Below are positions 8,969 through 18,006 of a stretch of DNA of 64,000 nt, piece by piece (position 1 is the first letter of the stretch; each line of letters opens with the position of its first letter). The DNA is from Microbacterium lacticum (GTDB lineage Bacteria > Actinomycetota > Actinomycetes > Actinomycetales > Microbacteriaceae). Position numbers and translations under genes: made by a program. The notes under the pieces are model-generated. The model had not been told where the DNA came from. It saw nothing but the letters and a program-made list of their open reading frames with translations, and did not search any database. Where the stretch lies: positions 310,001 through 374,000 of the forward strand of contig NZ_VFPS01000001.1 of NCBI RefSeq assembly GCF_006716815.1, written 5' to 3'.

Positions 8969-9982
8969 ATGACAACGGGCCGTCCCCGCGCGACGTCGCG
9001 CGACACCATCGCCGAAGCCGCCTGCGAGCTGTTCCTCGAGCGGGGCTACGCCGACACGACGGTCGCCGAGATCACCCGGCGCGCGGGCGTCAGCCGGTCG
9101 AGCTTCTTCAACTACTTCACGTCGAAGTCCGACGTGCTCTGGGCGGGGCTGGACGAGCGCATCACGTCGCTCGGCGAGCGTCTCGCGCACGGCGGCGGAG
9201 GGGATGGCGCCGCCGCCCCCGCCGCCCCGGCTGCCGCTGCCGCCGTCCGTGCGGAGCTGACAGCGCTCGGCGACGGGTTCGCTCCCGATGCCCTCGCGCT
9301 CGCGATCGTGCACGCCGAACCGATGGGCCTCGTCGACGAACTGGAGCGCGACACGGGCATCCGTCGTTCGCGCATCGCCCACGCCGTCATCGGGCGGTTC
9401 CGCGCGGGCGGGGCCGACGAGATCGAGGCCGCCGTCGCGGGCGCCGCCTACGCCGGCGCGGTGCTCGCCGCCATCGAATCGTGGGCGCACGCCGGTGCCG
9501 GGCAGACGCCGCTCGGTCCGGTGCTGGCCCGCGCCGTGGACGCGGCCGCCGTCACCGCGCCCGGCCCCGTGCGTCAGCTGCGTCTGGTCGCCCGCGCCGA
9601 CGATTTCGCCGAGGCGCTCGTCTTCTACCGCGACGTGCTCGGGATGCCCGAGCAGGAGTCGTACGAAGGCGACGGCGGCGCACGGGTCGCGATCCTCGGC
9701 GCCGGGCGCGCGACGCTCGAGCTGTCGAACCCCGCGCAGGTCGATCTCATCGATCGCGTCGAGACGGACGGCGACGCCCCGAGCGAGCGTCTGCGCGTCG
9801 CGCTGGAGGTCGGCGACACGGCCGCCGTCGTCGAACGGCTCGCCGAGGCGGGCGCCGTGGTCGAGGCCTCCGCCCGGGAGACGCCCTGGCGGTCGGTCAA
9901 CGCGCGGCTGCGCGCCCCGGCGGACCTGCAGGTGACTCTCTTCCAGGAGCTCGGCGCGGCGGAGCCGGTGGACGGTCGCTGA
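8969..9982 (+). CDS. TetR-family regulator fused to a VOC/glyoxalase-like domain
   Basis: 337 aa with two modules. Residues 1-60 are a TetR/AcrR DNA-binding domain ([39 protein letters not shown]). A helical effector region runs to about 185 and has an Ala/Pro/Gly-rich hinge near 73-92. From about 190 a vicinal-oxygen-chelate fold begins ([20 protein letters not shown], the usual beta-alpha start RDVLGMPEQ) and continues to VTLFQELG near 328. The VOC part is like antibiotic-resistance or glyoxalase-related domains; metal-binding residues are not clear, so it may be only a ligand sensor. TACAGT (8957-8962) ends 6 nt before the ATG. It is divergent from lipB. The fusion is one continuous frame with no stop or frameshift. 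Confidence 0.85.
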   Translation: MTTGRPRATSRDTIAEAACELFLERGYADTTVAEITRRAGVSRSSFFNYFTSKSDVLWAGLDERITSLGERLAHGGGGDGAAAPAAPAAAAAVRAELTALGDGFAPDALALAIVHAEPMGLVDELERDTGIRRSRIAHAVIGRFRAGGADEIEAAVAGAAYAGAVLAAIESWAHAGAGQTPLGPVLARAVDAAAVTAPGPVRQLRLVARADDFAEALVFYRDVLGMPEQESYEGDGGARVAILGAGRATLELSNPAQVDLIDRVETDGDAPSERLRVALEVGDTAAVVERLAEAGAVVEASARETPWRSVNARLRAPADLQVTLFQELGAAEPVDGR

Positions 9983-10045
9983 GGCCGCCGCCCGAACGGT
10001 GGCTGACGTCGCCGCCCGGCCGGTCGCTGAGGCGGCGAGCCGCGA
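9974..10045 (+). repeat. three imperfect 24-bp tandem repeats upstream of ffh
   Basis: Units beginning GGTCGCTGAGGCCGCCGCC, GGTGGCTGACGTCGCCGCC and GGTCGCTGAGGCGGCGAGC start at 9974, 9998 and 10022, an exact 24-bp period. The first copy contains the stop codon of the TetR-VOC gene and the last ends about 18 bp before the ffh start, over its promoter region. Confidence 0.7.
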
Positions 10046-10063
10046 CGGTAGAATCGAGCCATC

Positions 10064-11629
10064 ATGGCGACTTTCGGCACCCTCAGCGATCGGCTGACAG
10101 AGACCTTCCGCAACCTCCGCACGAAGGGCAAGCTCACGCCCGCCGACGTCGACGGCACGGTCCGCGAGATCCGGCGCGCGCTGCTCGATGCCGACGTCGC
10201 GCTCGTGGTCGTCAAGGACTTCACCGCGAAGGTGCGCGAGCGCGCCCTCGGCGACGAGGTCAACAAGGCGCTCAACCCCGCTCAGCAGGTGGTGCAGATC
10301 GTCAACGAGGAGCTCGTTGCGATCCTCGGCGGCGAGCAGCGCCGCCTGCGGTTCGCCAAGACCGCGCCGACCGTGATCATGCTCGCGGGCCTCCAGGGCT
10401 CGGGCAAGACGACGTTCGCCGGCAAGCTCGCCAAGCAACTCGAAAAGGATGGTCACACGCCGCTTCTGGTCGCCGCCGACCTCCAGCGTCCGAACGCCGT
10501 CAACCAGCTCCAGGTCGTCGCGCAGCAGGCCGGTGCCGCCATCTACGCGCCCGAGCCGGGTAACGGCGCGGGCGACCCCGTGCGCGTCGCCCGTGACGGC
10601 GTCGAGACCGCGCGGCGCCAGCAGCACGACGTCGTGATCATCGACACCGCCGGCCGGCTCGGCGTGGATGCCGAGCTCATGAAGCAGGCGGCGAACATCC
10701 GCAAGGCCACCGATCCCGACGAGGTGCTGTTCGTCATCGACGCGATGATCGGTCAGGACGCCGTGAACACGGCCAAGGCCTTCCAGGACGGAGTCGACTT
10801 CACCGGCGTCGTGCTCTCCAAGTTGGACGGCGACGCCCGCGGTGGCGCGGCCCTGTCGGTGGCCTCGGTGACCGGTCGCCCCATCATCTTCGCTTCGACG
10901 GGTGAGGGGTTGGATGACCTCGAGGCCTTCCACCCCGACCGCATGGCCAGCCGCATCCTCGACCTCGGTGACATCCTCACTCTGATCGAGCAGGCGCAGC
11001 AGGCGTTCGATGAAGAGGAAGCACGCAAGGTCGCCGAGAAGCTCGCGACCGAGCAGTTCACCCTCGAGGACTTCCTCGAGCAGCTGCAGCAGATGAAGAA
11101 GATGGGCTCGATGAAGAAGATGCTCGGGATGCTCCCGGGCATGGGCCAGATGAAGCAGCAGCTCGAGAACTTCGACGACAAGGAGATCGACCGCACCGAG
11201 GCGATCATCCGGTCGATGACGCCCGGCGAGCGCCGGAACCCGAAGATCCTGAACGGCTCGCGTCGCCTCCGCATCGCTCGCGGCTCGGGGATGACCGTGA
11301 CCGACGTCAACCAGCTCGTGCAGCGGTTCGACCAGGCCGCGAAGATGATGAAGACCGTCGCGCGCGGCGGCGTGCCCTCGATCCCCGGCATGGGGTCGCT
11401 CGGCGGCAAGCCGGGCGCGTCGGCCAAGCGCGGCGCCAAGCAGAAGAAGGCGAGCGGCTCGCGGTCGGGAAACCCGGCCAAGCGCGCCGCGGAGAACGCC
11501 GGCATCGCGGCGGCCTCGCAGACCGCGCCGACCGGTTCGGGCTTCGGCCTGGGCGGGGGAGCGGGCGCCGGGGCGCAGCCGAGCGAGGCCGACCTCGCGC
11601 AGATCCAGAAGCTCTTCGGCAAGGGCTGA
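10064..11629 (+). CDS. ffh: signal recognition particle protein Ffh
   Basis: 521 aa. The SRP54 GTPase that binds 4.5S RNA and signal peptides and delivers ribosomes to FtsY. N domain at 1-95; G domain with G1 [14 protein letters not shown]3 DTAGRLGVD and G4 [10 protein letters not shown]. The methionine-rich M domain follows ([19 protein letters not shown]) with the RNA-binding helix region around [14 protein letters not shown] Gly/Ala/Lys-rich tail of about 70 residues ends IQKLFGKG; long low-complexity tails are common in actinobacterial Ffh. TAGAAT (10049-10054) ends 9 nt before the ATG and no Shine-Dalgarno is visible. The gene ends at 11629, directly abutting the convergent SGNH gene. 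Confidence 0.97.
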   Translation: MATFGTLSDRLTETFRNLRTKGKLTPADVDGTVREIRRALLDADVALVVVKDFTAKVRERALGDEVNKALNPAQQVVQIVNEELVAILGGEQRRLRFAKTAPTVIMLAGLQGSGKTTFAGKLAKQLEKDGHTPLLVAADLQRPNAVNQLQVVAQQAGAAIYAPEPGNGAGDPVRVARDGVETARRQQHDVVIIDTAGRLGVDAELMKQAANIRKATDPDEVLFVIDAMIGQDAVNTAKAFQDGVDFTGVVLSKLDGDARGGAALSVASVTGRPIIFASTGEGLDDLEAFHPDRMASRILDLGDILTLIEQAQQAFDEEEARKVAEKLATEQFTLEDFLEQLQQMKKMGSMKKMLGMLPGMGQMKQQLENFDDKEIDRTEAIIRSMTPGERRNPKILNGSRRLRIARGSGMTVTDVNQLVQRFDQAAKMMKTVARGGVPSIPGMGSLGGKPGASAKRGAKQKKASGSRSGNPAKRAAENAGIAAASQTAPTGSGFGLGGGAGAGAQPSEADLAQIQKLFGKG

Positions 11630-12355
11630 TCAGCCGGGCACTCCCGCGTCGCTGAGCTTGCCGAGCCCGGTCTGCGCGATCGCCTCCTGACCGCGCGCGG
11701 TCGGATGCACGTCGTCGTCCTGCATCCAGTCGGGGTGTCCGGCGAGGGGCTGACCCACGTCGATGAAGGTGCCGCCGACGAGGGTCACGGCGATGCTCAG
11801 GTCGTCGGAGGTCGACCCCACCTCGTCGGGGGTGTCGGTCTCGTCGTTCCAGATCGTGCTGAGGCCGATGATCCGCGCGCCCGGGGCCGCATCGCGCATC
11901 TCCTCGACGGTCGTGAGGGTCTGCGCACGGACGTCCTCCGGGTCTTCGCCGAAGTCGTTGCTCGACGACTCGACGATGACGATGTCGGGCTGGAGGGCGG
12001 CCAGGGCGGGGACGAGACCGGAGTACGGTGTGCCGCAGTCGCCCGAGACGACGAAGCCCATGCCGCCGCAGGCGAGGCTCGTCATCGATACGTGCGCCTT
12101 GTTCGAGACGAGTGTCGGCCACGCCTGGCCGAGATCGAGACCGTAGCCCGACATCAGCGAGTCGCCGATCGTCACGACGCGGAGCCGGTGCGCGCCGTGC
12201 GAGGAGGCGGCGGGAGTGGGGCTCGGCGCGGAGAAGACCGGCGCAGGGGTGGGGGAGCACGCGGTCACCAAGAGCGCGGTGACGAGGACGGCACCCGCCG
12301 AGAGCGAGAACGCGAGGCGCGACGGGAGACGGCGACCTGCGCGCGGACGTGCCAT
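11630..12355 (-). CDS. SGNH/GDSL-hydrolase-type lipoprotein
   Basis: About 241 aa from the ATG at 12355; a GTG at 12364 would add three residues. An Arg-rich start, a hydrophobic stretch and lipobox VTAC make it a surface lipoprotein. After a Pro/Ser/Ala linker the SGNH fold begins with the nucleophile block IGDSLMSGYG. Block II Gly may be in SLACGGMGF, block III Asn is in ESSSNDFGEDP, and the Asp/His pair is in QDDDVHPTARG near the C-terminus. All four blocks are therefore present, so esterase or acyl-hydrolase activity is likely; substrate unknown. Its stop directly abuts the ffh stop, with no spacer between convergent genes. Confidence 0.85.
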   Translation of the reverse strand: MARPRAGRRLPSRLAFSLSAGAVLVTALLVTACSPTPAPVFSAPSPTPAASSHGAHRLRVVTIGDSLMSGYGLDLGQAWPTLVSNKAHVSMTSLACGGMGFVVSGDCGTPYSGLVPALAALQPDIVIVESSSNDFGEDPEDVRAQTLTTVEEMRDAAPGARIIGLSTIWNDETDTPDEVGSTSDDLSIAVTLVGGTFIDVGQPLAGHPDWMQDDDVHPTARGQEAIAQTGLGKLSDAGVPG

Positions 12356-12425
12356 GGTCGGCACCTTACGCGCGGATGTCTAGGTCTGCGCCGTGAATCT
12401 CTGCCGCCGCTCTACGCGGACGGGT

Positions 12426-13589
12426 TCAGACCGCCGGGTCGGACAGGTGCTCGCGCAACGAGGGGCCTTCGCGGAACTCGCGGATGAGGTGGTGCACGAC
12501 GGCGCGCAGGTCGCCGTCCGAGGCATCCGCCACCGCCAGCTGACGCGCGTAGCTCGCGCCCTGCGCGGCGATGCGCTCGACACCGGCGAATTCGCGGGCG
12601 CAGTGCAGCTCCTCGGCGATCGGCCGCAGCCGCTCGACGGTCTCCGCCAGATGATCGAGCACGGGCCGCTGCGTGCCGGCGCGGTCGACGATGACGCGCG
12701 CGTCGAGGCCGTATCGGGCGGCACGCCACTTGTTCTCGCGCACGAACCAGGGCTGCAGGTGCTCGAGGGTGCGGCCCTCGTCGAGCTCGCGGGAGAAGTG
12801 CTCCACGAGCACCTGTACGAGCGCCGCGACGGCGGCGAGCTCGGGCAGCGTCGACATGCCGTCGCAGGCCCGAACCTCGATCGTGCCCCAGCGCGGGGCG
12901 GGACGGATGTCCCAGCGCACCTCGGTGGCGTCGTCCATCACGCCGGTGCGCACCATGTCGTCGAGGTAGCCCTCGTACTGCGCCCAGTCCTCGAGCGGCC
13001 ACGGCAGACCCGCTGTGGGCAGCTGCTGGAACACCAGCGCCCGGTTCGAGGCGTATCCCGTGCGATCGCCCGCCCAGAACGGGCTCGACGCCGACAGCGC
13101 CTGCAGGTGCGGCAGATAGGTCGCCAGGGCGCCGATGATCGGGAGCACCTTGTTGACGTCCTCCACGCCCACGTGCACGTGGATGCCCCAGATCATCATG
13201 TTGCGGCCCCACCACTGCGTGCGCTCGATGAGCGTGTGGTATCGGGTCTTGTCGGTGACCTGCTGGTCGTACCACTGCGCGAACGGATGACTGCCCGCGC
13301 ACAGCAGCTCGATGCCCCGCGGCGAGGTCAGCGAGCGCACCTGCGCGATCGCGTCGCCGATGTCGTCGACGGCGGCGGCGACGGTGTCGCCGATGCCGCT
13401 CGTGACCTCGATCGTGTTGGTGAGCAGCTCGCCGGTGACCGTGTAGCGCTCGAGCTCGGTGCGCTCCTCGAGTTCGGAGAGGAACTCGGGCGCTCGGCCG
13501 ACGAGGTCGCCCGTCTGCGGGTCGGCCAGCATGAGCTCCCACTCGAGCCCCACGGAGGAGCGCGCGGATGTCGCGAAGGGCACCGTCAT
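12426..13589 (-). CDS. carboxylate-amine ligase of the YbdK/GCS2 type (putative glutamate-cysteine ligase 2)
   Basis: 387 aa starting [21 protein letters not shown]. It belongs to the GCS2 family, ATP-dependent carboxylate-amine ligases with weak glutamate-cysteine ligase activity in E. coli YbdK. Markers include [10 protein letters not shown] (Mg/ATP-site acidic residues), GSHPFAQW, the IHVHVGV strand and [18 protein letters not shown]. The chosen ATG fits the conserved start; the frame could extend 17 codons to 13640 but that part is not family-like. Actinobacteria often use mycothiol instead of glutathione, so the true substrate pair is open. It stands alone, divergent from rpsP. Confidence 0.85.
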   Translation of the reverse strand: MTVPFATSARSSVGLEWELMLADPQTGDLVGRAPEFLSELEERTELERYTVTGELLTNTIEVTSGIGDTVAAAVDDIGDAIAQVRSLTSPRGIELLCAGSHPFAQWYDQQVTDKTRYHTLIERTQWWGRNMMIWGIHVHVGVEDVNKVLPIIGALATYLPHLQALSASSPFWAGDRTGYASNRALVFQQLPTAGLPWPLEDWAQYEGYLDDMVRTGVMDDATEVRWDIRPAPRWGTIEVRACDGMSTLPELAAVAALVQVLVEHFSRELDEGRTLEHLQPWFVRENKWRAARYGLDARVIVDRAGTQRPVLDHLAETVERLRPIAEELHCAREFAGVERIAAQGASYARQLAVADASDGDLRAVVHHLIREFREGPSLREHLSDPAV

Positions 13590-13630
13590 GGCGTCAGTCT
13601 GACACGGCGCGCGCCGTGCGGAGCGCTCGG

Positions 13631-13783
13631 TTCGCGGCATCCGTCATGTTCTGGCAAAATAGACCGTTGGACCACCCGCTCGACCCTCTATCCAGCGGGG
13701 TGGGTCCACCGCAGAGCTCCCGCCGGGTGTGCACCCCACGCTCCAGGCGACGTTCATCACTTTCCACACCAATCAGGAGAATT
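13631..13783 (+). promoter_or_regulatory. rpsP promoter and structured leader
   Basis: TTCGCG (13631-13636), an 18-nt spacer and CAAAAT (13655-13660) with an upstream TG (extended -10) form a plausible promoter. The leader of about 115 nt can fold: GGACC-ACCC (from about 13669) pairs with GGGTGGGTCC (ending about 13711). AGGAG lies 5-6 nt before the GTG of rpsP. This could be a regulatory ribosomal-protein leader, but I cannot assign a known class. Confidence 0.45.
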
Positions 13784-14209
13784 GTGGCTGTCAAGATCCG
13801 TCTCAAGCGCCTCGGCAAGATCCGTGCACCCTACTACCGCATCGTCGTCGCCGACTCGCGCACCAAGCGCGACGGTCGCGTCATCGAGGAGATCGGTCAG
13901 TACCACCCCACCGAGGAGCCCTCGATCATCAAGGTCGACTCCGAGCGTGCGCAGTACTGGCTCTCCGTCGGCGCGCAGCCGACCGAGCAGGTCGCCGCGC
14001 TGCTGAAGCTCACGGGCGACTGGGGCACCTTCAAGGGCGACAAGAACGCCGTCTCGACGGTGAAGGTCGCCGGCGAGAAGGAAGAGTTCCAGGCCGACTC
14101 GGCCAAAAAGTCGGTCATCAAGCCCAAGGCCGAGAAGAAGGTCGAGGCGCCCGCCGCCGACGCCGACGAGGCCCCCGCGGCCGACGACGCCGCGGCCGAC
14201 GCCGAGTAA
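13784..14209 (+). CDS. rpsP: 30S ribosomal protein S16
   Basis: 141 aa. The S16 core is residues 1-85 ([26 protein letters not shown]). The GTG start is fixed by the AGGAG site and the conserved N-terminus. The rest is a Lys/Ala/Asp/Glu-rich tail of about 50 residues ending in a strongly acidic run ([18 protein letters not shown]), longer than the usual S16 of about 80-90 aa; tails like this occur in actinobacterial S16. First gene of rpsP-khpA-rimM-trmD. Confidence 0.97.
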   Translation: MAVKIRLKRLGKIRAPYYRIVVADSRTKRDGRVIEEIGQYHPTEEPSIIKVDSERAQYWLSVGAQPTEQVAALLKLTGDWGTFKGDKNAVSTVKVAGEKEEFQADSAKKSVIKPKAEKKVEAPAADADEAPAADDAAADAE

Positions 14210-14214
14210 TCACG

Positions 14215-14445
14215 GTGCTGTCCGCCGCGCTCGAGCACATCGTCAAGGGGATCGTCGATCACCCGGACGACGTCGTCATCCGTTCCTCCACGTCACCTCG
14301 CGGTGACGTCCTCGAGGTGCGCGTGCACCCCGATGACCGAGGTCGGGTGATCGGGCGCGGCGGACGCACCGCGAAGGCGCTGCGCACGCTCGTCTCCGCC
14401 CTCGCCGACGGCACGCGTGCGCGCGTCGACGTCGCGGACGACTGA
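14215..14445 (+). CDS. khpA: KH-domain RNA-binding protein
   Basis: 76 aa, a single KH domain with the GxxG loop in VIGRGGRTAKAL. KhpA-type proteins bind RNA, often with KhpB/Jag, and affect cell size and sRNA use; the gene is almost always found between rpsP and rimM, as here. It starts with GTG 5 nt after the rpsP stop and ends 1 nt before the rimM ATG, so translation is coupled. Confidence 0.93.
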   Translation: MLSAALEHIVKGIVDHPDDVVIRSSTSPRGDVLEVRVHPDDRGRVIGRGGRTAKALRTLVSALADGTRARVDVADD

Positions 14446-14446
14446 G

Positions 14447-15136
14447 ATGGCAGCCGCCGAAGCCGCGCGCACGCAGTTGCGCGTCGGGCGTCTCGTCAAG
14501 GCCCACGGCCTGAAGGGCGCCCTGAAGCTCGAGCTGTACACCGACGACCCCGACGGGCGCTTCATGCCCGGGACCGTCTTCACCCTGCAGGTGCCGGTGG
14601 CCTCGCCCTGGCACGGCAAGACGGTGACCGTTCGCGAGTTCCGGTGGATGAACTCGCACCCCGTCGTCTTCTTCGACGACGTCGACGACCGCGACGGCGC
14701 CGAGTCGCTCGTGCGCGCGATCCTGTGGATCGATCAGGACGAGAGCGCCCCCGCCGAGGATGACGCCTGGTTCGACCACCAGCTCGTCGGCCTCGACGTG
14801 GTGCGCGACGGCGAGGTCGCCGGGCGCGTCATCCGCGTCGACCACCTGCCCGCCCAGGACCTCCTGGCCGTCCGCCCCACGGGCTCCGACGGCGAAGTGC
14901 TGGTGCCCTTCGTCGCCGCGATCGTGCCCGAGGTCGACGTCGCCGGCGGGCGCGTCGTCGTGACGCCGCCGCCCGGCCTGTTCGAACCGCTGCCGGACGA
15001 CGAGCCGGAGCTCGCCGATGAGGCGGATGCCGCGGACGCGGCGGCGGAGGATGCCGCGGACGCGGTGGTGGATGCCGGATCCGAGGAATCGTCCGGATCC
15101 GGGGCATCCGAGGCGCCCGGCCGCTCCGAGGGCTGA
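14447..15136 (+). CDS. rimM: 16S rRNA processing/ribosome maturation factor RimM
   Basis: 229 aa. RimM binds S19 and assists 30S head maturation. The N-terminal beta-barrel begins [20 protein letters not shown]; the PRC-like C-domain contains [15 protein letters not shown] and the [26 protein letters not shown] core. A C-terminal extension of roughly 50 residues, almost all Asp, Glu, Ala and Ser, follows [10 protein letters not shown]; the family normally stops there. Start is 1 nt after khpA; trmD follows after 1 nt. Confidence 0.95.
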   Translation: MAAAEAARTQLRVGRLVKAHGLKGALKLELYTDDPDGRFMPGTVFTLQVPVASPWHGKTVTVREFRWMNSHPVVFFDDVDDRDGAESLVRAILWIDQDESAPAEDDAWFDHQLVGLDVVRDGEVAGRVIRVDHLPAQDLLAVRPTGSDGEVLVPFVAAIVPEVDVAGGRVVVTPPPGLFEPLPDDEPELADEADAADAAAEDAADAVVDAGSEESSGSGASEAPGRSEG

Positions 15137-15137
15137 C

Positions 15138-15851
15138 ATGCGCATCGACGTCGTCACGATCTTCCCGGCGTTCTTCGACGTGCTCGAGGTGTCGCTCGTG
15201 GGCAAGGCGCGCGGGGCGGGCATCCTCGACATTCGCGTGCACGACCTGCGCGATGCGACTCACGACCGTCACCGCACCGTCGACGACACGCCGTACGGCG
15301 GAGGCGCCGGCATGGTGATGAAGCCGGAGCCATGGGGCGAGGTCATCGACGAGATCGCCGGCGCGCCGTCGGCGGACCCGGATGCCGCGGACCCGACCAC
15401 CGGGCCGCTGTTCGTGTTCCCGTCGCCGGCGGGGGAGCGGTTCACGCAGGCGACCGCGCGAGAGCTTGCCGCCGAGCCGCACCTCGTGTTCGGCTGCGGC
15501 CGCTACGAGGGCATCGACGAGCGCGTGTTCTCGTATGCCGCGACCCGCGGCCGGGTGCGCCTGATCAGCCTCGGCGATTACGTGCTCAACGGCGGCGAGG
15601 TCGCCGCGATGGCCATGATCGAGGCGATCGGCCGCCTCGTGCCGGGGGTCATCGGCAACCCCGAGAGCCTCGTCGAGGAATCCCACGAGGACGGGCTGCT
15701 CGAATATCCGTCGTACACGAAGCCCGCGTCGTGGCGCGGCTACGACGTGCCCGAGGTGCTGCTGAGCGGCCACCACGGCCGGGTGGCGCAGTGGCGCCAC
15801 GAGCAGCAGCTCGAGCGCACCCGCGAGCGCCGCCCCGACCTCCTCGCCTGA
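15138..15851 (+). CDS. trmD: tRNA (guanine-N1-)-methyltransferase
   Basis: 237 aa. Makes m1G37 in tRNAs for Leu, Pro and Arg, preventing +1 frameshifting. The SPOUT trefoil-knot motifs are visible: [17 protein letters not shown] near the N-terminal third, [16 protein letters not shown], and [18 protein letters not shown] with the SAM-binding knot. The start [13 protein letters not shown] is canonical. Last gene of the rpsP operon; a long inverted repeat at 15867-15932 follows. Confidence 0.97.
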   Translation: MRIDVVTIFPAFFDVLEVSLVGKARGAGILDIRVHDLRDATHDRHRTVDDTPYGGGAGMVMKPEPWGEVIDEIAGAPSADPDAADPTTGPLFVFPSPAGERFTQATARELAAEPHLVFGCGRYEGIDERVFSYAATRGRVRLISLGDYVLNGGEVAAMAMIEAIGRLVPGVIGNPESLVEESHEDGLLEYPSYTKPASWRGYDVPEVLLSGHHGRVAQWRHEQQLERTRERRPDLLA

Positions 15852-15866
15852 CGCCCACGTCACGGA

Positions 15867-15932
15867 CGCAGGAGAAATCACGCACGCAGGACGTGCGGGG
15901 CCCGAACCGTCCTGCGTCGGTGATTTCTCCTG
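15867..15932. terminator. long palindrome (26-bp stem) between trmD and map
   Basis: GCAGGAGAAATCAC (15867-15880) pairs with GTGATTTCTCCTGC (15919-15932), then a 2-bp mismatch, then ACGCAGGACG (15883-15892) with CGTCCTGCGT (15907-15916), leaving a 14-nt loop. It lies between two convergent genes, so a bidirectional terminator is the simplest role. Each arm also holds short direct repeats of the type (G/C)ACGCAGGA and TCGGTGAT, so it may be a member of a dispersed intergenic palindrome family. Confidence 0.65.
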
Positions 15933-15973
15933 CCTCGGTGATGCGAAACGGGCGGGTGGCCGCTCCGCGCGAC

Positions 15974-16756
15974 TCAGTCGACGCCGAGGAACGACCGGTC
16001 GGTGAGCACGATCGGCCCGTCGGCGGTGATCGCCACGGTGTGCTCGGCGTGCGCGCCGCGCGAGCCGTCGGTGCTGCGGAGGGTCCAGCCGTCGGGGTCG
16101 GTCACGAGCTCGTCGGTCGTCTGCAAGAACCACGGCTCGAGTGCGACGACGAGTCCCGCCCGCAGCGGATACCCGCGGTTCGGCTTGCCGTCGTTGGGCA
16201 CGTGCGGATCGCCGTGCATCACCCGTCCGACCCCGTGGCCGCCGAAGTCGGTGTTGATCGAGTAGCCGTCGGCGTGGGCGACCTCGGCGATCGCGTGCGA
16301 GATGTCGCCGATCCGCCCGCCCGCGACGGCCGCGCCGATCGCGGCATCCAGGGCCCGCTCGGTCGTGTCGATGAGCGCGAGGTCCTCGTCGCGCGGCGTG
16401 CCGACGACGAACGACACCGCCGAGTCGGCGACCCAGCCGTCGACCGAGGCGGCGAAGTCGAGCGAGACGAGGTCGCCGTCGCGGAGCGCGTAGTCATGGG
16501 GGAGGCCGTGCAGCACGGCGTCGTTGATCGAGGTGCAGATGACCTTGCCGAACGGGCTCGCGCCGAACGAGGGGTGGTAGTCGATGTAGCACGACTCGGC
16601 GCCCGCGGCGCGGATCATCTCGTGCGCGCGCTTGTCGATGGCGAGCAGGTTGGTCCCCACGCGGGTGTCGGCGCGCAGCGTCGTCAGCACCTCCGCCACG
16701 AAGCGGCCCGCGGGACGCATCGCATCGATCTCGGCAGGGGTACGCAGCTCGATCAT
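15974..16756 (-). CDS. map: type I methionine aminopeptidase
   Basis: 260 aa. Removes initiator methionine co-translationally. It has the pita-bread fold and the five metal ligands of the family: D in LVSLDFAASVDG, D in GWVADSAVSFV, H in GGHGVGRVMHGDPHV, E in VVALEPWF and E in GAHAEHTVAI. The ATG at 16756 has GAGGAAAGGA just upstream, which fixes the start. Convergent with trmD, and divergent by 52 bp from the membrane-protein gene at 16809. Confidence 0.95.
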   Translation of the reverse strand: MIELRTPAEIDAMRPAGRFVAEVLTTLRADTRVGTNLLAIDKRAHEMIRAAGAESCYIDYHPSFGASPFGKVICTSINDAVLHGLPHDYALRDGDLVSLDFAASVDGWVADSAVSFVVGTPRDEDLALIDTTERALDAAIGAAVAGGRIGDISHAIAEVAHADGYSINTDFGGHGVGRVMHGDPHVPNDGKPNRGYPLRAGLVVALEPWFLQTTDELVTDPDGWTLRSTDGSRGAHAEHTVAITADGPIVLTDRSFLGVD

Positions 16757-16808
16757 CGTGATCCTTTCCTCAGCTTCCATTCTGGTGGATCGGCGTACCA
16801 TCGGGGAC

Positions 16809-17303
16809 ATGGCACTGCGCAGTGGGTTCTTCCGGTGGCTGATACCGGCGGCATTCGTGCTGCCCCTATGGCTGTTCATCGGCTGGATCGTCTTCGGCGC
16901 CAACCCGCTGTCGCTCCTCTGGGTTCTGCTCTCCGCGCCGATCGTGCTGATCGGGCAGCTGATCCTGACGCTCCTCGTCCGCGCGCGGCCGACCGCGCGC
17001 ACCGAGCAGGCGGTCTCGTGGACCGACCTCGCCCTGATCGGCGGCTGGAACGTGCTGATCGTCGCCCTCGGCGTCTTCTCGAACCCGTGGTGGTGGGCGC
17101 TGTTCGTCGTCACCGTGATCGTCGGCGTCGCCGCGCTCGTGGCGGCCTTCCGCCGGCTCTGGCGCGAGGCGCGCCCCGCCGGAACGCTCCTGCGCACGCC
17201 CGCGGGGGTCGGCTATGTGCCGCCGCCGGTGGCCCGGCCCGATACGGCGACGGATGCCGAGGTCATCGTCGTCCGCGAGAACGGCGCGGCCTCGGCCCTG
17301 TGA
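16809..17303 (+). CDS. integral membrane protein, unknown function
   Basis: 164 aa with about four hydrophobic helices: AAFVLPLWLFIGWIVF, LSLLWVLLSAPIVLIGQLIL, DLALIGGWNVLIVALGVF and WWALFVVTVIVGVAALVAAF. A short Arg/Pro-rich cytoplasmic tail follows. It resembles small conserved actinobacterial membrane proteins without known role. TACCAT (16796-16801) ends 7 nt before the ATG, consistent with a leaderless mRNA. Confidence 0.7.
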   Translation: MALRSGFFRWLIPAAFVLPLWLFIGWIVFGANPLSLLWVLLSAPIVLIGQLILTLLVRARPTARTEQAVSWTDLALIGGWNVLIVALGVFSNPWWWALFVVTVIVGVAALVAAFRRLWREARPAGTLLRTPAGVGYVPPPVARPDTATDAEVIVVRENGAASAL

Positions 17304-17316
17304 CCCTGCCGCGGTT

Positions 17317-17345
17317 TTGGCGTGCCGTGGCATCCATGGCAGAAT
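17317..17345 (+). promoter_or_regulatory. promoter of rplS with long leader
   Basis: TTGGCG (17317-17322), a 17-nt spacer and CAGAAT (17340-17345) form a good vegetative promoter just after the preceding gene. Transcription would start near 17352 and leave a leader of about 120 nt before rplS. The leader holds short complementary segments but no riboswitch class I can name. The whole 170-bp gap (17304-17473) is accounted for by this promoter and leader. Confidence 0.55.
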
Positions 17346-17473
17346 GGCTGTTTGTGCCCTGACCAGGCTCTGCCACAGGGGAGCACGGCGACGGGATCCG
17401 GCGCCTCGGGCACACACCACCTTTTCCCTTATCTCTCGCGGTCGACCTGTGGCGGTCGCAGGAAGTGACGATC

Positions 17474-17821
17474 ATGCAGATCCTCGACTCCGTCGACGCG
17501 GCCTCGCTCCGCTCCGACGTCCCCGCGTTCGGCCCCGGTGACACCGTCAAGGTGCACGTGAACATCACCGAAGGCAGCCGTTCGCGCGTGCAGGTGTTCC
17601 AGGGTGTCGTCATCGGTCGCTCCGGCGACGGTGTGCGCGAGACCTTCACCGTCCGCAAGATCAGCTTCCAGGTGGGCGTCGAGCGCACCTTCCCGGTGCA
17701 CTCGCCGGTGATCGACCACATCGAGGTCGTCACCCGCGGTGACGTGCGTCGCGCGAAGCTCTACTACCTGCGCGAGCTGCGCGGTAAGAAGGCCAAGATC
17801 AAGGAGAAGCGCGACAACTGA
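17474..17821 (+). CDS. rplS: 50S ribosomal protein L19
   Basis: 115 aa, the normal L19 length, at the 30S/50S interface. Family motifs [33 protein letters not shown] and [20 protein letters not shown] are complete. The ATG at 17474 is preferred over an in-frame GTG 9 nt upstream because GGAAG lies 8 nt before the ATG. A strong terminator follows at 17850. Confidence 0.97.
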   Translation: MQILDSVDAASLRSDVPAFGPGDTVKVHVNITEGSRSRVQVFQGVVIGRSGDGVRETFTVRKISFQVGVERTFPVHSPVIDHIEVVTRGDVRRAKLYYLRELRGKKAKIKEKRDN

Positions 17822-17849
17822 CGCGCGCGGGCACAGCCCGACTCCCGAC

Positions 17850-17884
17850 AGCCCCGGTCCGGCATCCCGCCGACCGGGGCTTTC
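17850..17884 (+). terminator. intrinsic terminator after rplS
   Basis: AGCCCCGGTC (17850-17859) pairs perfectly with GACCGGGGCT (17872-17881) around a 12-nt loop and is followed by TTC. This 10-bp GC-rich stem directly after a highly expressed ribosomal gene is a typical terminator. Confidence 0.85.
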
Positions 17885-18006
17885 GCATTCCCGGAGCGGA
17901 ATCCGCCGAGCGCCGGAGCCGTGGCGCGGTGCGTTCCGGGCCCCGGGATGTGCGACCCTTGAGGGTGCGCGGACCGAGGAGCGGTGCGCCTGCGAGAAGG
18001 ACGCGA

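Noticed and set aside
9974-10045. CRISPR-like array
   Set aside because: Only three imperfect contiguous repeats, no spacers, no cas genes.
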